Shown here: piece after piece, positions 25,702-37,641 of the stretch | How the letters are laid out: every line of letters begins with the position of its first letter | Position numbering within the stretch: the first letter of the stretch is position 1 | Origin: Lingula anatina | Lineage: Eukaryota > Brachiopoda > Lingulata > Lingulida > Lingulidae | Direction of reading: 5' to 3' | Assembly: GCF_001039355.2 (NCBI RefSeq) | Contig: NW_019776179.1 | Coordinates: 357,207-421,206, forward strand | DNA length: 64,000 bases | Notes under the pieces: model-generated | The model's database searches: none | Seen by the model: only the letters and a program-made list of their open reading frames with translations | What the model was told of the DNA's origin: nothing | Position numbers and translations under genes: made by a program

Positions 25702-25730
25702 ATGTGTGTGTGTGTGGAGGGGGGGGGAGG
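25671..25730. repeat. (TG)n microsatellite followed by a G-run
   Basis: About 22 TG units, interrupted by one CA, followed by GGAGGGGGGGGGAGG. An open frame over this region only reads the repeat. Confidence 0.95.
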
Positions 25731-26298
25731 TGGTGTGGTGTGAGAGAGAGTGAAGCAGACTGGTGGCGGAATACTGTTAGCTTACGAACGAAATGGGGTA
25801 GTCACGCTAGTGTATCACGCTATAAAGAAATATGTCAATCAAAACACAGAACGAAAGAAATAATTTGTGATACAGGTGATTCGCATGCAACTTTCCTACC
25901 ACGTCAATCGGACAACTGAAACAATCTGAAATACTACGGGCAGCAAGGAAGAGCAAGAGCGCACATGCACTGAATTAGGCCTGGGAAAGTGGTACTAAGT
26001 AAATTCAAATTTGTTATAGGTTAGTGCTTCCTTTAACTCTGTATATTGTAGGCCTCCTGCAAATACGACTCTAATTTCAATAAAAAAACTTCGTCAATAG
26101 TTAAAGGGTCGCACAGTGCTCTATATTGCTGTATGTTACTTTGGTGCCAGTTTACGTATAAAAAGTACTTATTACAGACACCGATGAATAAATAATTAAA
26201 GTGAACGCTAACGGTTTGGATAATGTTCCTGAATATATAGGGGCTTACCTAGAATAAGTGAATAATTGTGTTTTTGATAGAATATCAAGCAAACCAGG

Positions 26299-26300
<2 letters not shown>

Positions 26301-26335
<35 letters not shown>
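26301..26335. repeat. (AT)n microsatellite
   Basis: About 17 uninterrupted AT units. Confidence 0.95.
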
Positions 26336-26337
<2 letters not shown>

Positions 26338-28519
26338 CCTAGCACCTTTGTAGGGCCAATTTGATTGTGGCACAGATTCTTATTATGCTGGTAAGGGAGA
26401 TACCTCCAGGTATCCGCTTTCGATTATACACAGCACTGTAATGACACCAAGGCGATATCATTATTGAAGATAAGTGGTAGGAAAAATTAATATTGGATTT
26501 TGCTGTCGCATTTGAAATTGACACTTCAAGTATTTTGCAATTCAAGTCAGAGCTGATGTGAACATATACATGACCATATTGTATATGGCAACTACGCTGG
26601 TAGCGTCGATTGAATTTTATCGACATATGCTAGAATATCAAAAAGTCTCATAGTATTTTAATAGGTACGCGTCTAGCATGATCCAGGATCGTATATCGAT
26701 GAGGCGATTTCTGCTCTGTGTTAACAGGGCCAGTCTAACATCAATAACACGGTGCGCTCTCTTTTAAGTTTCACCTTATACTGGTAGGTTAGAGTATTAA
26801 AAAGCCTGCTTATCAACAAGGTTTCATTTATTGTAGCATCCAAGTTAACTTTTTTCTATAATGTGCATTCAGGAAAAAGCAACGTTGCGTATATAGACTT
26901 ACAATACTTGTTGCTCAAAGTGATCATTCACAATAGCTATGTTTGTCACTGGGGGGAACTATTGACATCTGTTTATCGCAAACATTAAAAAAAGTAAAAA
27001 GACGAATTGGAGTACTACTCTTCCTATTAATGCCTAGAGTGAATCTTACCAACCTGTGCGACGACATTGATCAAGAACCTTAGTTTGATATCAAAGGCAT
27101 ACTACATGTACGGCTGATTCCACAAAAATGTAACTCAGTCACTTTGTGACGCACACATTTTATGTGATATTTGTATATAATTTTTAGATAGCTTTTTAAT
27201 AACTGTTGATTTCTTTCCACATTGGAGGGCACTATAAAACAAAACAGCAAAAATAATCGGGCAAGTCAAAATTATACAAATAAAACACAAAACGCAAGCG
27301 TCACTGACGTGGCTCACTTTTTGTCTAAATACACTGTACCTGGCACATCTCTCTACATACACTTGTACATGTATTTCCCAATTAACACCCTATAAAAAAT
27401 AAACCCCCAAATACCCGTTGGCGATATATCATGTGGCATGTCAAGAAGACATGGAGGTCTGAATGAATTGTAATTCGTTTGGAACTAATTTATTTAATTA
27501 GATATGGCACAAAACATCCAAGTGCAGGGACGGTGGAAAGATGTGGTGCGAAAATCCTGTATAAGATACCTCTAATATAGTCGACCAACAGTTGATAAAA
27601 TATGTAACAAATATTCATTTATTTTATTTCCTTTTGTATGCGTGCGTAACAACATTTGCTCAATCAAAAGTTTGCTTACTATAAAAGTGACTTCAAGCAC
27701 CTCATCCTCCCAGTTAAAAGTTGGCGTACTATTAAAGTTACTTTAAGCGCCTCGATCACCCCCCCCCCATCCCCAACCCGGCATTAATGAATTCTCTGCA
27801 CGTAAATCAATTGTCGTATACATAACATTTTCCTCTTCAATAAGTATTATTTTTCCGTTTAAAAATTTTATTCATTAAAACACGGTCGCACTCGAGTCCT
27901 AAGGTCACAAGTATGCCTTTCCTGAAGCAGAATATATGACCAAGTGTTTCAGTACAGTTGCGCTTAAGTATACTGATGAGTCTTCTATTTCATATTGAAT
28001 GATGCTGTTTTGGTTCATCTATAAAAGCTGTTATAAGCGCTTAATTAATATAAAAATTTAGTTTTGTCGTCAATCAGTAAGTCTTGAATGCATCATTCTG
28101 ATGCATTCATCTCTGCTATAAAGTGACCAATGTTGGTTGTGCTAACTGCAAGAAGGTTTTAAATGTCACACATTAACATCTAAATCGCCAACAAGATCGC
28201 TATCAATATGAACCTATAGCTTAACCTCGTAGGGATTTTTCGAAACGGTCATAGATTTTATAGATTGTCCTAGAACAAACAGTCAGCATTTTATAGGCAG
28301 TCCATTGGGTGGAATGCAATTACGCGAACAAGATAGGGACCGGGGCCTGTAGGTACCAGTATAATGCATATTAATAAATGAAAATTGTCCAACAAATAAT
28401 CTTCAAACTGGAACTTTGCTTATCATTGGGTCAGAAGTTCATATGCAGCAGTCACAGCAAAAAGCTGTGAAATAAGTATCACAAAACTTGCGTGACCACC
28501 CTTTGCACCTACAGCCATA

Positions 28520-28527
28520 TGACGTCA
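28520..28527. promoter_or_regulatory. Palindromic CRE-type site TGACGTCA
   Basis: A full 8-bp CREB/ATF palindrome, followed 15 bases later by the half-site GTGACGTAG. Similar full sites occur at 33798-33805 and 41584-41591. None is next to a known start, so function is unproven. Confidence 0.25.
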
Positions 28528-29846
28528 CCATCGGGGTAGTGACGTAGTCGTCTTGGCGTCTGTTATGCGGCAGCAATGGTATTCTTCTTTAGACCAACGC
28601 CAAGCCCATCGAGGCGATAGCTGCCACATACATGTACATGTAGTTTTAAGCAATAAAGTAGAGGGAATATCCAATGTCGGTAATCATTTACCCTCTTCAG
28701 CACAGGGTGAATAGAGTTGACATGTTACTAGGAAAGGAGAGATGGCTTTTGAGTGGAGATATAATTAAAACACTTGTTGCTTCGTCGACCGTGGCATTTA
28801 CATGGTATTAATCTTACAAACAATTACAAAGTGAAGCGCTCAATGGGTTGGAGTCGGTATTAAGTTTTGTTAAGTTTGTATTTAGGCAAACTTTAAACAG
28901 CGAAGTGCTAACAGCAAGCATGATATTGGGGTTACCGTAGCAGTAATGCTGACTGGCGTTCATGAGATGTAATATTGCTTGGTGTCATCATTTGTCTTCA
29001 TCTGGTTGTCAGTCCAAACGAGAGAACCAACGTGGCTAGACTGTAAATGATACCTATGGAATGACCAAACTGTCCGCCTCATTTATGCTTATATAACATA
29101 AGAAGCTGAAAATGTATTCACATGATTGTGTACACATATAAAAAGGCAGTCTACATCTTTTTTATTCATACTTATTAGATTTTATTATCCTGATTAACTT
29201 TTTTTAAACACCATTTTATTGGATTTTAATGTAAACTACACCAATTACGTCCACTACCCTGCGGATAAATCACAAAATATCTAATCTATATAGCCGTTCA
29301 ACCATTTAAATCTTAAACGAATATCCTTAAAAAGGTCGTATAAGAAAAAGTAGTTAATTTTTTATCATTCATCAAGTCTGAATGCAGGTGGCCATAAATC
29401 TTTTATTATAAATGTAATGTTTGCAACCTTTTTTGCCTGGTTAAAAATGTGCGTCCTCCAAGTGTTGTTGCCATATATTTCAGTGTATCACATCAAATCA
29501 AATTATTTAAGCTTGTCTTACAAACATGTACATATGTTTCACGTACGCCAGCTCTGTGACAGAGTGTACCTGCAAGGGGCAAAAGGTTCAGCCTATTGAT
29601 TTTTACGCAGTATTCCAAACTCTTAGTTGATTAGTTCGGTGTCAACAAGCAGGTCAAACCATTTAAGTCCTACAGGCTAATCATTTTGGAAGAACTGCAT
29701 GGTTTCCACTTTTGAATAGAACCTGGTTGCCTTCTGTGTACTCTTAAACCAAAAGGGCGTTATCAATGAGTCGTTGGTTATGGTTCAGTAGACAAGTTGC
29801 TTTGATAGTTCTATCAATCGTCGCGGCGTTACATTATTAGACTTAC

Positions 29847-30095
29847 ATTCGATTTCATTTGGCTTAGTATCGAGTTTCTATCTGCAGGCAGTAGATCTGA
29901 TTGAGAGGCGTTAAACAGTTCTCGACTTGATCGCTGAGTAATACAAAAAAGATGTCTCCCGCCTACACGTTTTGGTTTGCTTTTTCTAATTACACCATCA
30001 ATAAGCGCCAGAAATTCACTACACTTTGTGTCATTGACGAGCTCCGCCGGGGGTTGATTAAACAAGTCTAATATGTTTCTCAATACACCCACACT
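29847..30095 (-). CDS. Candidate exon, unrecognised (weak)
   Basis: An open frame on the - strand runs from a TAA just above 30095 to a strong donor: the bases after 29847 read GTAAGT. The peptide, including FNQPPAELVND, FLALIDGVIRKSKP and SQSDLLPADRNSILSQMKSN, has more protein-like composition than other short frames here, but no ATG in frame and no clear acceptor. The donor is phase 0, and the acceptor at about 25171 before the hydrolase is also phase 0. It could therefore be an upstream exon of that gene, but a one-in-three chance match explains this equally well. No family recognised. Confidence 0.18.
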
Positions 30096-31210
30096 TTATC
30101 ATGTCACGATAACCAAATGTTGTGTCTAATAACATCGCTTGAATGTTGATATAAAAGATGTGTGGCTGTATCAATGACAGAACATGGGTGATTTATGGAC
30201 CGGGGCACTAGATCATTGACATGAAAATAAAGCGGAATTAAGTCCGACCTTGCATCCCGAGGTAAAAGTCCTGGTAAATGTTACGGAGGTCGAACCATTG
30301 AGAGAGCAATCGAAGAGAAGTTAAAGTTTTACATAACTGAATTACTTCAGCATTAAGTACCTGTGTGACAGGAATGCTACTCCTAGGAATGGAAGTCCGG
30401 TGTCCCCTACGACTAGTTCAGGTTAGGGTTAGTTGGAGTATTGGGGTTGGAAAATGGGATGAATGTCACCTGTACAAAGTAATGGAGAACGGACTGCAGT
30501 TTCTAGCCTACAATTCCTGTCACACCGAAATGGTAAATTTAGGGAAAAGGTTAACACCAACCTCTAATATCTATTTACACATAGTCACACACAGGAAAAC
30601 TCGTATTTACAGAGATAATCAAATTGTCAACACAAATTCACCATTTTAAAATATAACCACCACCCCCCCCCGAGAAATGTCTATTATAAAAAGGGAGACA
30701 AATCTCTGCCTTTAGTCTCTTTCTCTTTCAAGCCATCTTTCTAGTTTTATCGATACCAGTGTGAGTTCATTTAATTGACTTATAAACTATCAAATCTAAT
30801 AGCGGATGCTTTCATGTGGCTGGGTTTCCGAGGGTGTCAAATTAACAAACTCCATAAAGATTAATGGTATATAGTGCCCCTGAATTCAATCGCCTTTTAG
30901 GGAACGTCACTCAGTAGTCTCATTTGACATCTTAATTGTCGAATTTATCAATTTAACATGATCATTTTAATACCCAAACGTCCTCTTTTGGCAGGCCATC
31001 CACCAGATATCTTCAGGTGTAATTGATATTCTTCAGGGATAGATCGTATCGCGTGTCTTTGTTACATTCTAAACTTTTGCCAAGCTGCTTTCGGCAAGCT
31101 GGTGAAGATGTTACAAAGATTCTATTGCATTTCAAGATTTTTTTGGGTGATATCCCCAAGTGGCATCTTTCCAAGATATACTCATAATACGTACTAGTTA
31201 CAACACGAAT

Positions 31211-31483
31211 CGTCCACTGTATACGACATACAAGAGCGTAATTACATAGCACAGCCGAGATATAATTTGCTCAAGAAGTTATATTATAACTTCTTGATTT
31301 GCTCAAGTGTGTCGCATACAGTGGACGACGAGTACATGTAGTTGTACATGTAACTGACTTATACCACGACTGGCACTTCGAACAAGAGGATGAACGCACC
31401 GAGGCGTATGAAAATACAGCCAAGCCTGTATGCGAAATACAAGTGCAATTATCCTATTGTTCGAAGCGCCAGCCGTGGTATAA
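31211..31483. repeat. Compound inverted-repeat cluster with a perfect central palindrome
   Basis: Three nested or adjacent inverted repeats are visible. The outer arms 31211-31228 and 31309-31326 match at about 17 of 18 bases around CCACTGTATACGACA. Between them 31272-31296 is a perfect palindrome with 12-base arms (CAAGAAGTTATA) around one T, flanked by direct repeats TTTGCTCAAG at 31266 and 31298. Next, 31360-31385 and 31457-31482 form 26-base arms around ATACCACGACTGG, with about two mismatches. No coding sequence. Possibly a foldback element or nested insertions. Confidence 0.7.
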
Positions 31484-31691
31484 ATAATACTGCCTGGAAC
31501 ACCCTGGGATAAAATAACCACACAATCTTCATTGATGATTTGATACTTATAAACCCGATAGGTGTCTTCATGGGAAGAAGGGCGTTCAATAAGTTGTTCC
31601 GCTACTTCCAAGTTGACAAAAGTATTGCACAAATGAAAAAACAAGTGACGGAAAACGCTGGGTAATATACAGCATGTCATCTAAAATAACT

Positions 31692-31735
31692 TGCTTTCTT
31701 TGTAGCATCCATGTGCTTTCTTTGTAGCATCTATG
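31692..31735. repeat. Two-copy 22-bp tandem repeat
   Basis: TGCTTTCTTTGTAGCATC occurs at 31692-31709 and 31714-31731, each followed by C/T-ATGT. Minor local duplication. Confidence 0.8.
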
Positions 31736-32333
31736 TTGAACTGCAAGGGTCAGTGTATTTGGATACGTAGTGTACATGTCAAAGTAATCTTCATTTATCA
31801 TTTAAAGAAAACTGCATAAATGCAATGAAAACGTGCAGGTAGCTAGATCTTTCTTTTAACATAAAAAACGCTTTGCCCATCAGTGGGAATGTATATGATA
31901 ATGGAATTGTGATTCTGTGTGTGTTTAATCCAGAATCTGCAGCTCACATAAATGTAATCAAATTTAATTGTTATAATTAATTTAATTGAATTGTTGAAAT
32001 TAATTAATTTTGAATAAAACAGGAGATACCGTGCTGTGCTAGTATAAACTGCTACTTACACCATAGACTTATACCACAGACGCCGGGAATAGCTTAGACC
32101 ACTCGTTAGGGGTAATGCTAAGCTTTTACCATTTTTCTTTATAAACTCAAAGTTTGACTTCTCTTGTACACACCATGTCAAATTATGTATTCAAACGGGT
32201 TATATTTGAGCGAATATGTACATGCAGTGGTTTAAGATCGCTTCCAGTGCGTTTCCAACGTGAAGTAATGCAGGCAAGTGTTGACGTATTGCCATTTGTT
32301 CTCACATATAACAAAGAAATATTACTTGTTTCA

Positions 32334-32350
32334 GGCAGTTTCAAACTGCC
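32334..32350. repeat. 17-bp palindrome
   Basis: GGCAGTTTCAAACTGCC has perfect 8-base arms around a single C. It sits in an open frame of 90 codons that I do not accept as a gene. Confidence 0.6.
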
Positions 32351-32502
32351 CGAATGCTCTCCTTATGTGGACCAGTTCAGATGTATGTTACGGGGTCTTG
32401 GTTTGAAGACAGAGCATCGAATTTAATCTTTTTTGCTGATATCTTTATCGATCAAGAGGTTTCTATATCCATTTTATTGAATTCCACAAATTAATGAGCG
32501 TA

Positions 32503-32855
32503 TTAAAGTATTTGTGCTTTTTCCCTGCTGCGGGATCTGGTTTTACCTCGGGATGATACACTATGTAAAGATTAAATGGAATGCATCTCTTGGGCCTAGT
32601 CTATTAATAAGTATACCTTGGGAGGAGTATAAACAAAGAAACAGTCTAAAACAACTCGCGAAATAATCGAAGTCATATCCCTGTAGACAATCACCTTTGC
32701 GAGCCAAGGAGTTCTGTTTCTTTCAACATACTCCTCCCAATGTGTACTTTATTAATAGCCTAGTCCCTAGAGATGCATCCCATTTTATCTTTACATTGCG
32801 TATCATCCTGAAGTAAAACCATTTCCCAGAGCAGGCAATAGCACAAATGCTTTAA
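32503..32855. mobile_element. Foldback MITE with ~143-bp terminal inverted repeats, family 2
   Basis: The left arm (32503-32645) starts TTAAAGTATTTGTGC and contains TCTGGTTTTACC, GATGATACACTATGTAAAGA and GGGAGGAGTAT. The right arm (32714-32855) is its inverted copy, with ATACTCCTCCCAATG, TCTTTACATTGCGTATCATC and GCACAAATGCTTTAAA. The spacer is about 68 bases. A further partial copy in left-arm orientation lies at 33295-33375. No transposase is present. Confidence 0.8.
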
Positions 32856-33294
32856 AGATTTACTAAAAACAAAAACGAGTCAACTGTAATGGTGTGAATG
32901 GTATACTTTGGCGTTAAATGGAAAAAATTGAACTTTCATGAAAGAATTCCTATAAAGGGATCTTGACTGATCTCTTTAGGCCACAAATTTAGTGTCAGGC
33001 CTTTATATAAAATTTTCCATGAAACTTCAACACTTTTTCCTTTATCATCAAGGTATACCATATCTAAAACCGTTCATATAATAACTGTCAATAAACTAGT
33101 TTTTGTTATTAAATTTTAGAAACTTTTTTAATGAAGATATTATACAAAATGGTGAATATCATTCGCGGCGACAGAAATTATAATTTTAGGACTCGAAAAT
33201 AACTTGAAAGATCGTAATTTTCTCAACGGTTTTGAATAGTGGACTACAGGTTATACTTTGCTGTTAAGGCATCTATCTATATATCTATCTATCC

Positions 33295-33375
33295 TTTACC
33301 TCGGGGTGATACGCAATGTAAAGATTAAATGGAATGCAGGCCTATCTAGAGGTACTAGTCTCTTAATAAAGTATG
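33295..33375. mobile_element. Partial copy of the family 2 foldback element
   Basis: TTTACCTCGGGGTGATACGC then AATGTAAAGATTAAATGGAA matches the left arm of the element at 32503-32855, and also the inverted right arm. It is about 80 bases long. It starts after an ATCT repeat and loses similarity after TTAATAAAGTAT. Confidence 0.75.
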
Positions 33376-35009
33376 CCACGCCACAAGTTTGTTGATTTAT
33401 TATGTCTAAAAATTTAAGAAAAAAAGACAAAACTTGGTTATTTGAATGATTGTAATTGGTACCCAAGGATTGCATCCCAAGGCCATGAAATCCATTTTGT
33501 ACCGAATAACCAATCCAATGTGCCGAAATTCAAGACTGAACATTTCGGTACCACTTTTTTCCTGTTTTCTTTAACAAACTTTTAGAGGCCTGGGCCTGTT
33601 TTTTTTTTTTTAACTAAGTTAAGAAAAATTGTAGAAGGTCGACTTACTTAAATGTCATTGAAGCCCTTGAAACGATTAAGCTTTGACCCAAAATATACCC
33701 AACGTCTTTCAAGTTAAACGAATGAAACTACACTTTAATGATCATCCAAACGACCCTTTGGCGGCATTGGTGTCATAACGGAAATTACTTGGCTCTGTGA
33801 CGTCATTCCCGTCAACCGAGGGCTTCACAAATACCCCGTAACAGCCAGTGGGATTAAAATCGGAGAGAGAGAGGCGCTATCAAATGTCATTTGTATCACT
33901 TGCATGTCTGCTACTGTGAGCAGTTAAAGGGATACCATGTTGCGTGATGATGTGATATATACAAAGACATCTCCTTAATGTGGGGACATTAAGAGATTGG
34001 CCCCTGCCATTTGATCCCAATAGTCAAATTACCAGAAGCTAGAGTCCCGCCTAACAAAAGTTGTATAATGGCTTTAAATATAGATTTGCCACTTTGCTAG
34101 TTTTGAGATAACTAAGGGGATAAGAATGTAAAATCCTATCCTTTTAGACAACTTTGCTATCTTCATATACTAATATTAACAAACTACATGTATCTGTATA
34201 TACTTCTCATTGTTTTTGCCAGACTATCTACACGGAGGTGGGTGGGACAACACGTAGCCTTACGTGCATGGACAAGTTTCACGGGATCAGATCGTCTGTA
34301 CACTGTAAGTAAATAATTATAATTTAAATTATCAGACATTGCTCCTCTGCTTTGACCGCGCATCCATCCCACTTAAACCCCATATATCAGCGCCGTTAAT
34401 TTATATTGTGTTCGCCATGCTCAACAACGCTGATATAGGCATTTTTCATTACTCTCCTTCACCTTATCACCAAAACTTCAAAATGCTGCAGTAAATTCAA
34501 TCATCCTTGGTACCTTTTCGAGGACAATTGGCAATCGGACTTAATACAAAATAGAAATTAATTGTTGCGGATTTTCATTTCCTTCCTTTTTATCTGTCAC
34601 GACGGGAAAATGCAATACAATGCAAACAAGGCGTCCGTATGCAACGCGGTGATCTGCTTATTGGCCATTTGCTGTGAAAACTAATGTGGATATGATAGCC
34701 CAAAAGTGACTGATGCGGTTATTATCTGACCTGATATTTCCAATATAGACCTAATTAGAAAAATTAATCACGTCCTATATAACCTAATAGAAGGCAATGA
34801 AGGTCTATTCTAACATCATATAACACTCAATAACAGATCATTATCTTGGCACGACATGCTGCTTATGTACTATGACAACTGGAAAATTTGCACTAGATAC
34901 GGGTTATTTTTTCTTTCCTCCAATTGCTATGACAACTTTTTTCACTTTCATCTGATCACATGAAAATTAAAACAGTATTTTATCTTTTTTAACCATCTCC
35001 CCAAATACA

Positions 35010-35057
<48 letters not shown>
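35010..35057. repeat. (ATT)n microsatellite
   Basis: About 16 ATT units. On the - strand it encodes an artificial poly-Ile run. Confidence 0.95.
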
Positions 35058-35058
<1 letters not shown>

Positions 35059-36263
35059 TTTGAGACGTGATTACGAAGAAAAAAACAAACCAAAACTAAA
35101 AAAACAGTTCTCGCACTGGATTTTAACTCGATCATGTACATGTGTAAAGTTGCCTGTTCAAGGAAAGCAGCGTTCATCCAATTGTTCACGTACGTTCTAT
35201 CAAAACAGACAACAGCTGTTATTAACATCGCAATTATTTATTTGATCATGGAATTCATAGATTATACTTAGATTAGCGCGGTCGCATACGAGAATTTCGT
35301 ACGAGGTTGCTAGGACCCTAGATTTGAGCGAATTCAGCTGGAGTTGTTTGCAGTTATCTCTGCCTCCTTCCAGTTATTCACTTTACAATATCAAGTCCCG
35401 ATCTCATTATTCATTAAATGGGACGTATCAGGGCCAGTTGCAATTGGCCCTTCCCTTAGGCCATGGCGATTGCTTGGTTACATCAATTATTTGCATTTTC
35501 ACTTGGCAATATTTTTGGCAGGTTATTTATTTCATAATTCTTTAAGTACGTCACATGCCCTTGGGATATGACGGCAATCTATCAAGAAAGATCATAAAAG
35601 GATTTATAACAACAAATATTTCAAGTGCTATCTCTTTTATAACTAAGACTGGTAAAAGAAACTTAAAGTGATTTGATATTACCGAAAAGTATGGACCAGC
35701 GTATTATTAAAATCCCCCAAACTTTATAGTTTTCCATTTTTTGTCCTATTTATACACAGGTATCATTTTTTCCGTGGTTTACTGAAATGTATTTAAAAAT
35801 GCAAACTGAAAAGCATAGTGAATCTGATTCTTGTGTCTGATCCATATCTCTACAGGGTCGCTGTCATTTCAGGGTTCTAACACACAGATGCACAATGTGT
35901 TGCCACTTCAGTCCTATGGGACTTCTTCTGACCTTTTCTACGATCGCTGAATGTCAATCAACCCTTTTAAATGCTTTCATTGCGTCCCTCTAATATCCGT
36001 AGGAGGTCGAGAGGAAGGATTGAAGAAGACAGGCAAGCGGCATTAAGGTTAAATCAAATTAAGTTTCTGTGCACCATGGAAAATCACTTTGCGTGTTTCG
36101 CTCCCTCTTACTTGCAACTTTGTGGTAATTTATTAATTTTCTTTGGAAGCAAATTATAGTTAAATTACAGTTATATTACCTGTACTAAATACGATAAAGG
36201 CGAATGAGAGTGTTTTTTTTAGGCATATCTAATCGTTTAACTAACAAGTCATTAGATGCAGAA

Positions 36264-36270
36264 AACACAC

Positions 36271-36304
<34 letters not shown>
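36264..36304. repeat. (CA)n microsatellite
   Basis: About 20 CA units with one CG interruption. Confidence 0.95.
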
Positions 36305-36310
<6 letters not shown>

Positions 36311-37326
36311 ATAGGATATGTCGCATTAAAATCAACATCCTAAATATTCATAGGGTACTGCCATGTTAAAAAAAATGAATTATTAAATAGACCTAAAAAT
36401 CAGAGAAAATTATTGTAGTTATAACAGTAAATGTATGGTTGTATTTATAAGTGTGTATTTATAAACCTCCTTTATAAAACGACATTACAAACTTCTCCAT
36501 TGTACCATCCTTAAATTGGCTTTCATGAAATGCCTAAATCATCAGAAAGTACAGCAACTACGATATATCACATTATTCTTAATTTCTGTCCAAGCGAAAT
36601 ATGCTTTGATGAATCATCTTAGATAGCTAAGGTCGCTTTAACCTCTGATATAAACAGTTGCTTTAAAACGGTAATTGTTAGGGATAGATATGTTCCCTAG
36701 TTTCACCTGCAGCATCTGAGAAATTTCTTTTGGCATATCGACGTAAATAAATCAAAATGCTTCACGTGCAACGAGATTTCTAGTGCAAAACGTTTAGTGA
36801 ATGGAAAAGTGAAATGGGCAACCTGACTTTAACAAATGTCTGGCAATAGGGCGTACGATTGTGATAGTTGAAAAACGTACGATTGTGTGAGCTGTGAGGC
36901 AATGATAAACAAATCCAGTAAACAAACAAACAAACAAAAAGTGGAACCTGTGATAAAGAATCAAACGTGTGAAATAAAAACCTTAAAATAAAGCAATTCG
37001 TAACAACTTTTCATAAGAATAAAGACACACTAATTGCACTAGGATGATAAAACAGGACCGTAACATGGACCTGGCTTTTTATTCATTATTAGTTAGAGAT
37101 GAGATCCATGAAATAATCCAAAAGTACTAGGTCATTTTTTTAGAACCCCCCTTTAATAAACAGAATAACCCTTAAGATGTTAGCTTTCGTATACATATTT
37201 TATTTATCACCATTTATTTTAATAATAATAATAATAAATAAAAAAGGCGTAATAATTTATGAAATATTGTTCTTTTTTCTCTCAAGACTTAACGAAGCCG
37301 ATGCAAAAGTTCCAGATAAGTTAATA

Positions 37327-37514
37327 CACTCGACAACAAAAAGTTCGGAAACATACAATGTATTTTAACCAAATAATGATGGATAATGCACTCACCATCC
37401 GTAACATTTTTATATACACTGAATATTTTCCCACTACATCAAGTTACATAGTTTTTTAATCATGGAAAAACAATTTTTTGTTTCCGAACTTTTTAAAACT
37501 TTTTTGGTCGAGTG
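37327..37514. mobile_element. Mariner-like MITE with ~25-bp terminal inverted repeats
   Basis: The left end CACTCGACAACAAAAAGTTC continues into GGAAAC. The right end GTTTCCGAACTTTTTAAAAC continues to GGTCGAGTG. The right end inverted is CACTCGACC..AAAAAGTTCGGAAAC, matching the left apart from a small indel. TA precedes the left end, as Tc1/mariner insertion into TA would give, but the right flank reads AT, not TA. The 188-bp body is non-coding. Confidence 0.65.
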
Positions 37515-37598
37515 ATGCAAGCGAATAGATTTAGAAGCGTGCACTTTGGGTCAACTGCGGTAGAGAAGAAGACAGCCACGCAGCTACCACAATGAGGT

Positions 37599-37641
37599 GC
37601 ATTTTGCAACTGAACGCCTTTTGCAAGCAGTTGCAAAATGC
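37599..37641. repeat. Perfect 14-bp inverted repeat (hairpin)
   Basis: GCATTTTGCAACTG at 37599-37612 pairs perfectly with CAGTTGCAAAATGC at 37628-37641 across a 15-base loop. No adjacent gene, so a terminator or RNA role cannot be assigned. Confidence 0.6.

Larger units (their letters stand above)
25161..31190. other. Region upstream of the hydrolase gene, no certain gene
   Basis: It should contain the hydrolase promoter and any 5'-UTR exon. I see the TG tract at 25671, an (AT)n tract at 26301-26335, a C-run near 27760-27768, a CRE-type TGACGTCA at 28520-28527 and one candidate exon at 29847-30095. The remainder is AT-rich and featureless to me. Confidence 0.4.
31740..37320. other. Intergenic stretch with repeats only
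   Basis: Apart from the elements listed separately, it holds poly-T near 33600, TGACGTCA at 33798-33805, the ATT tract at 35010-35057, the CA tract at 36264-36304 and an (AAAC)n run near 36919-36938. Open frames are short and unsupported. Confidence 0.4.

Noticed and set aside
30420-30432. GGTTAGGGTTAG, telomere-like repeat (also a single copy near 46975)
   Set aside because: Only about two units; interstitial telomere DNA would need many more.
32154-32426. 90-codon frame on the + strand containing a 17-bp palindrome
   Set aside because: Composition is fairly protein-like, but no paired splice signals or known motif were found, and transposon sequence follows directly.
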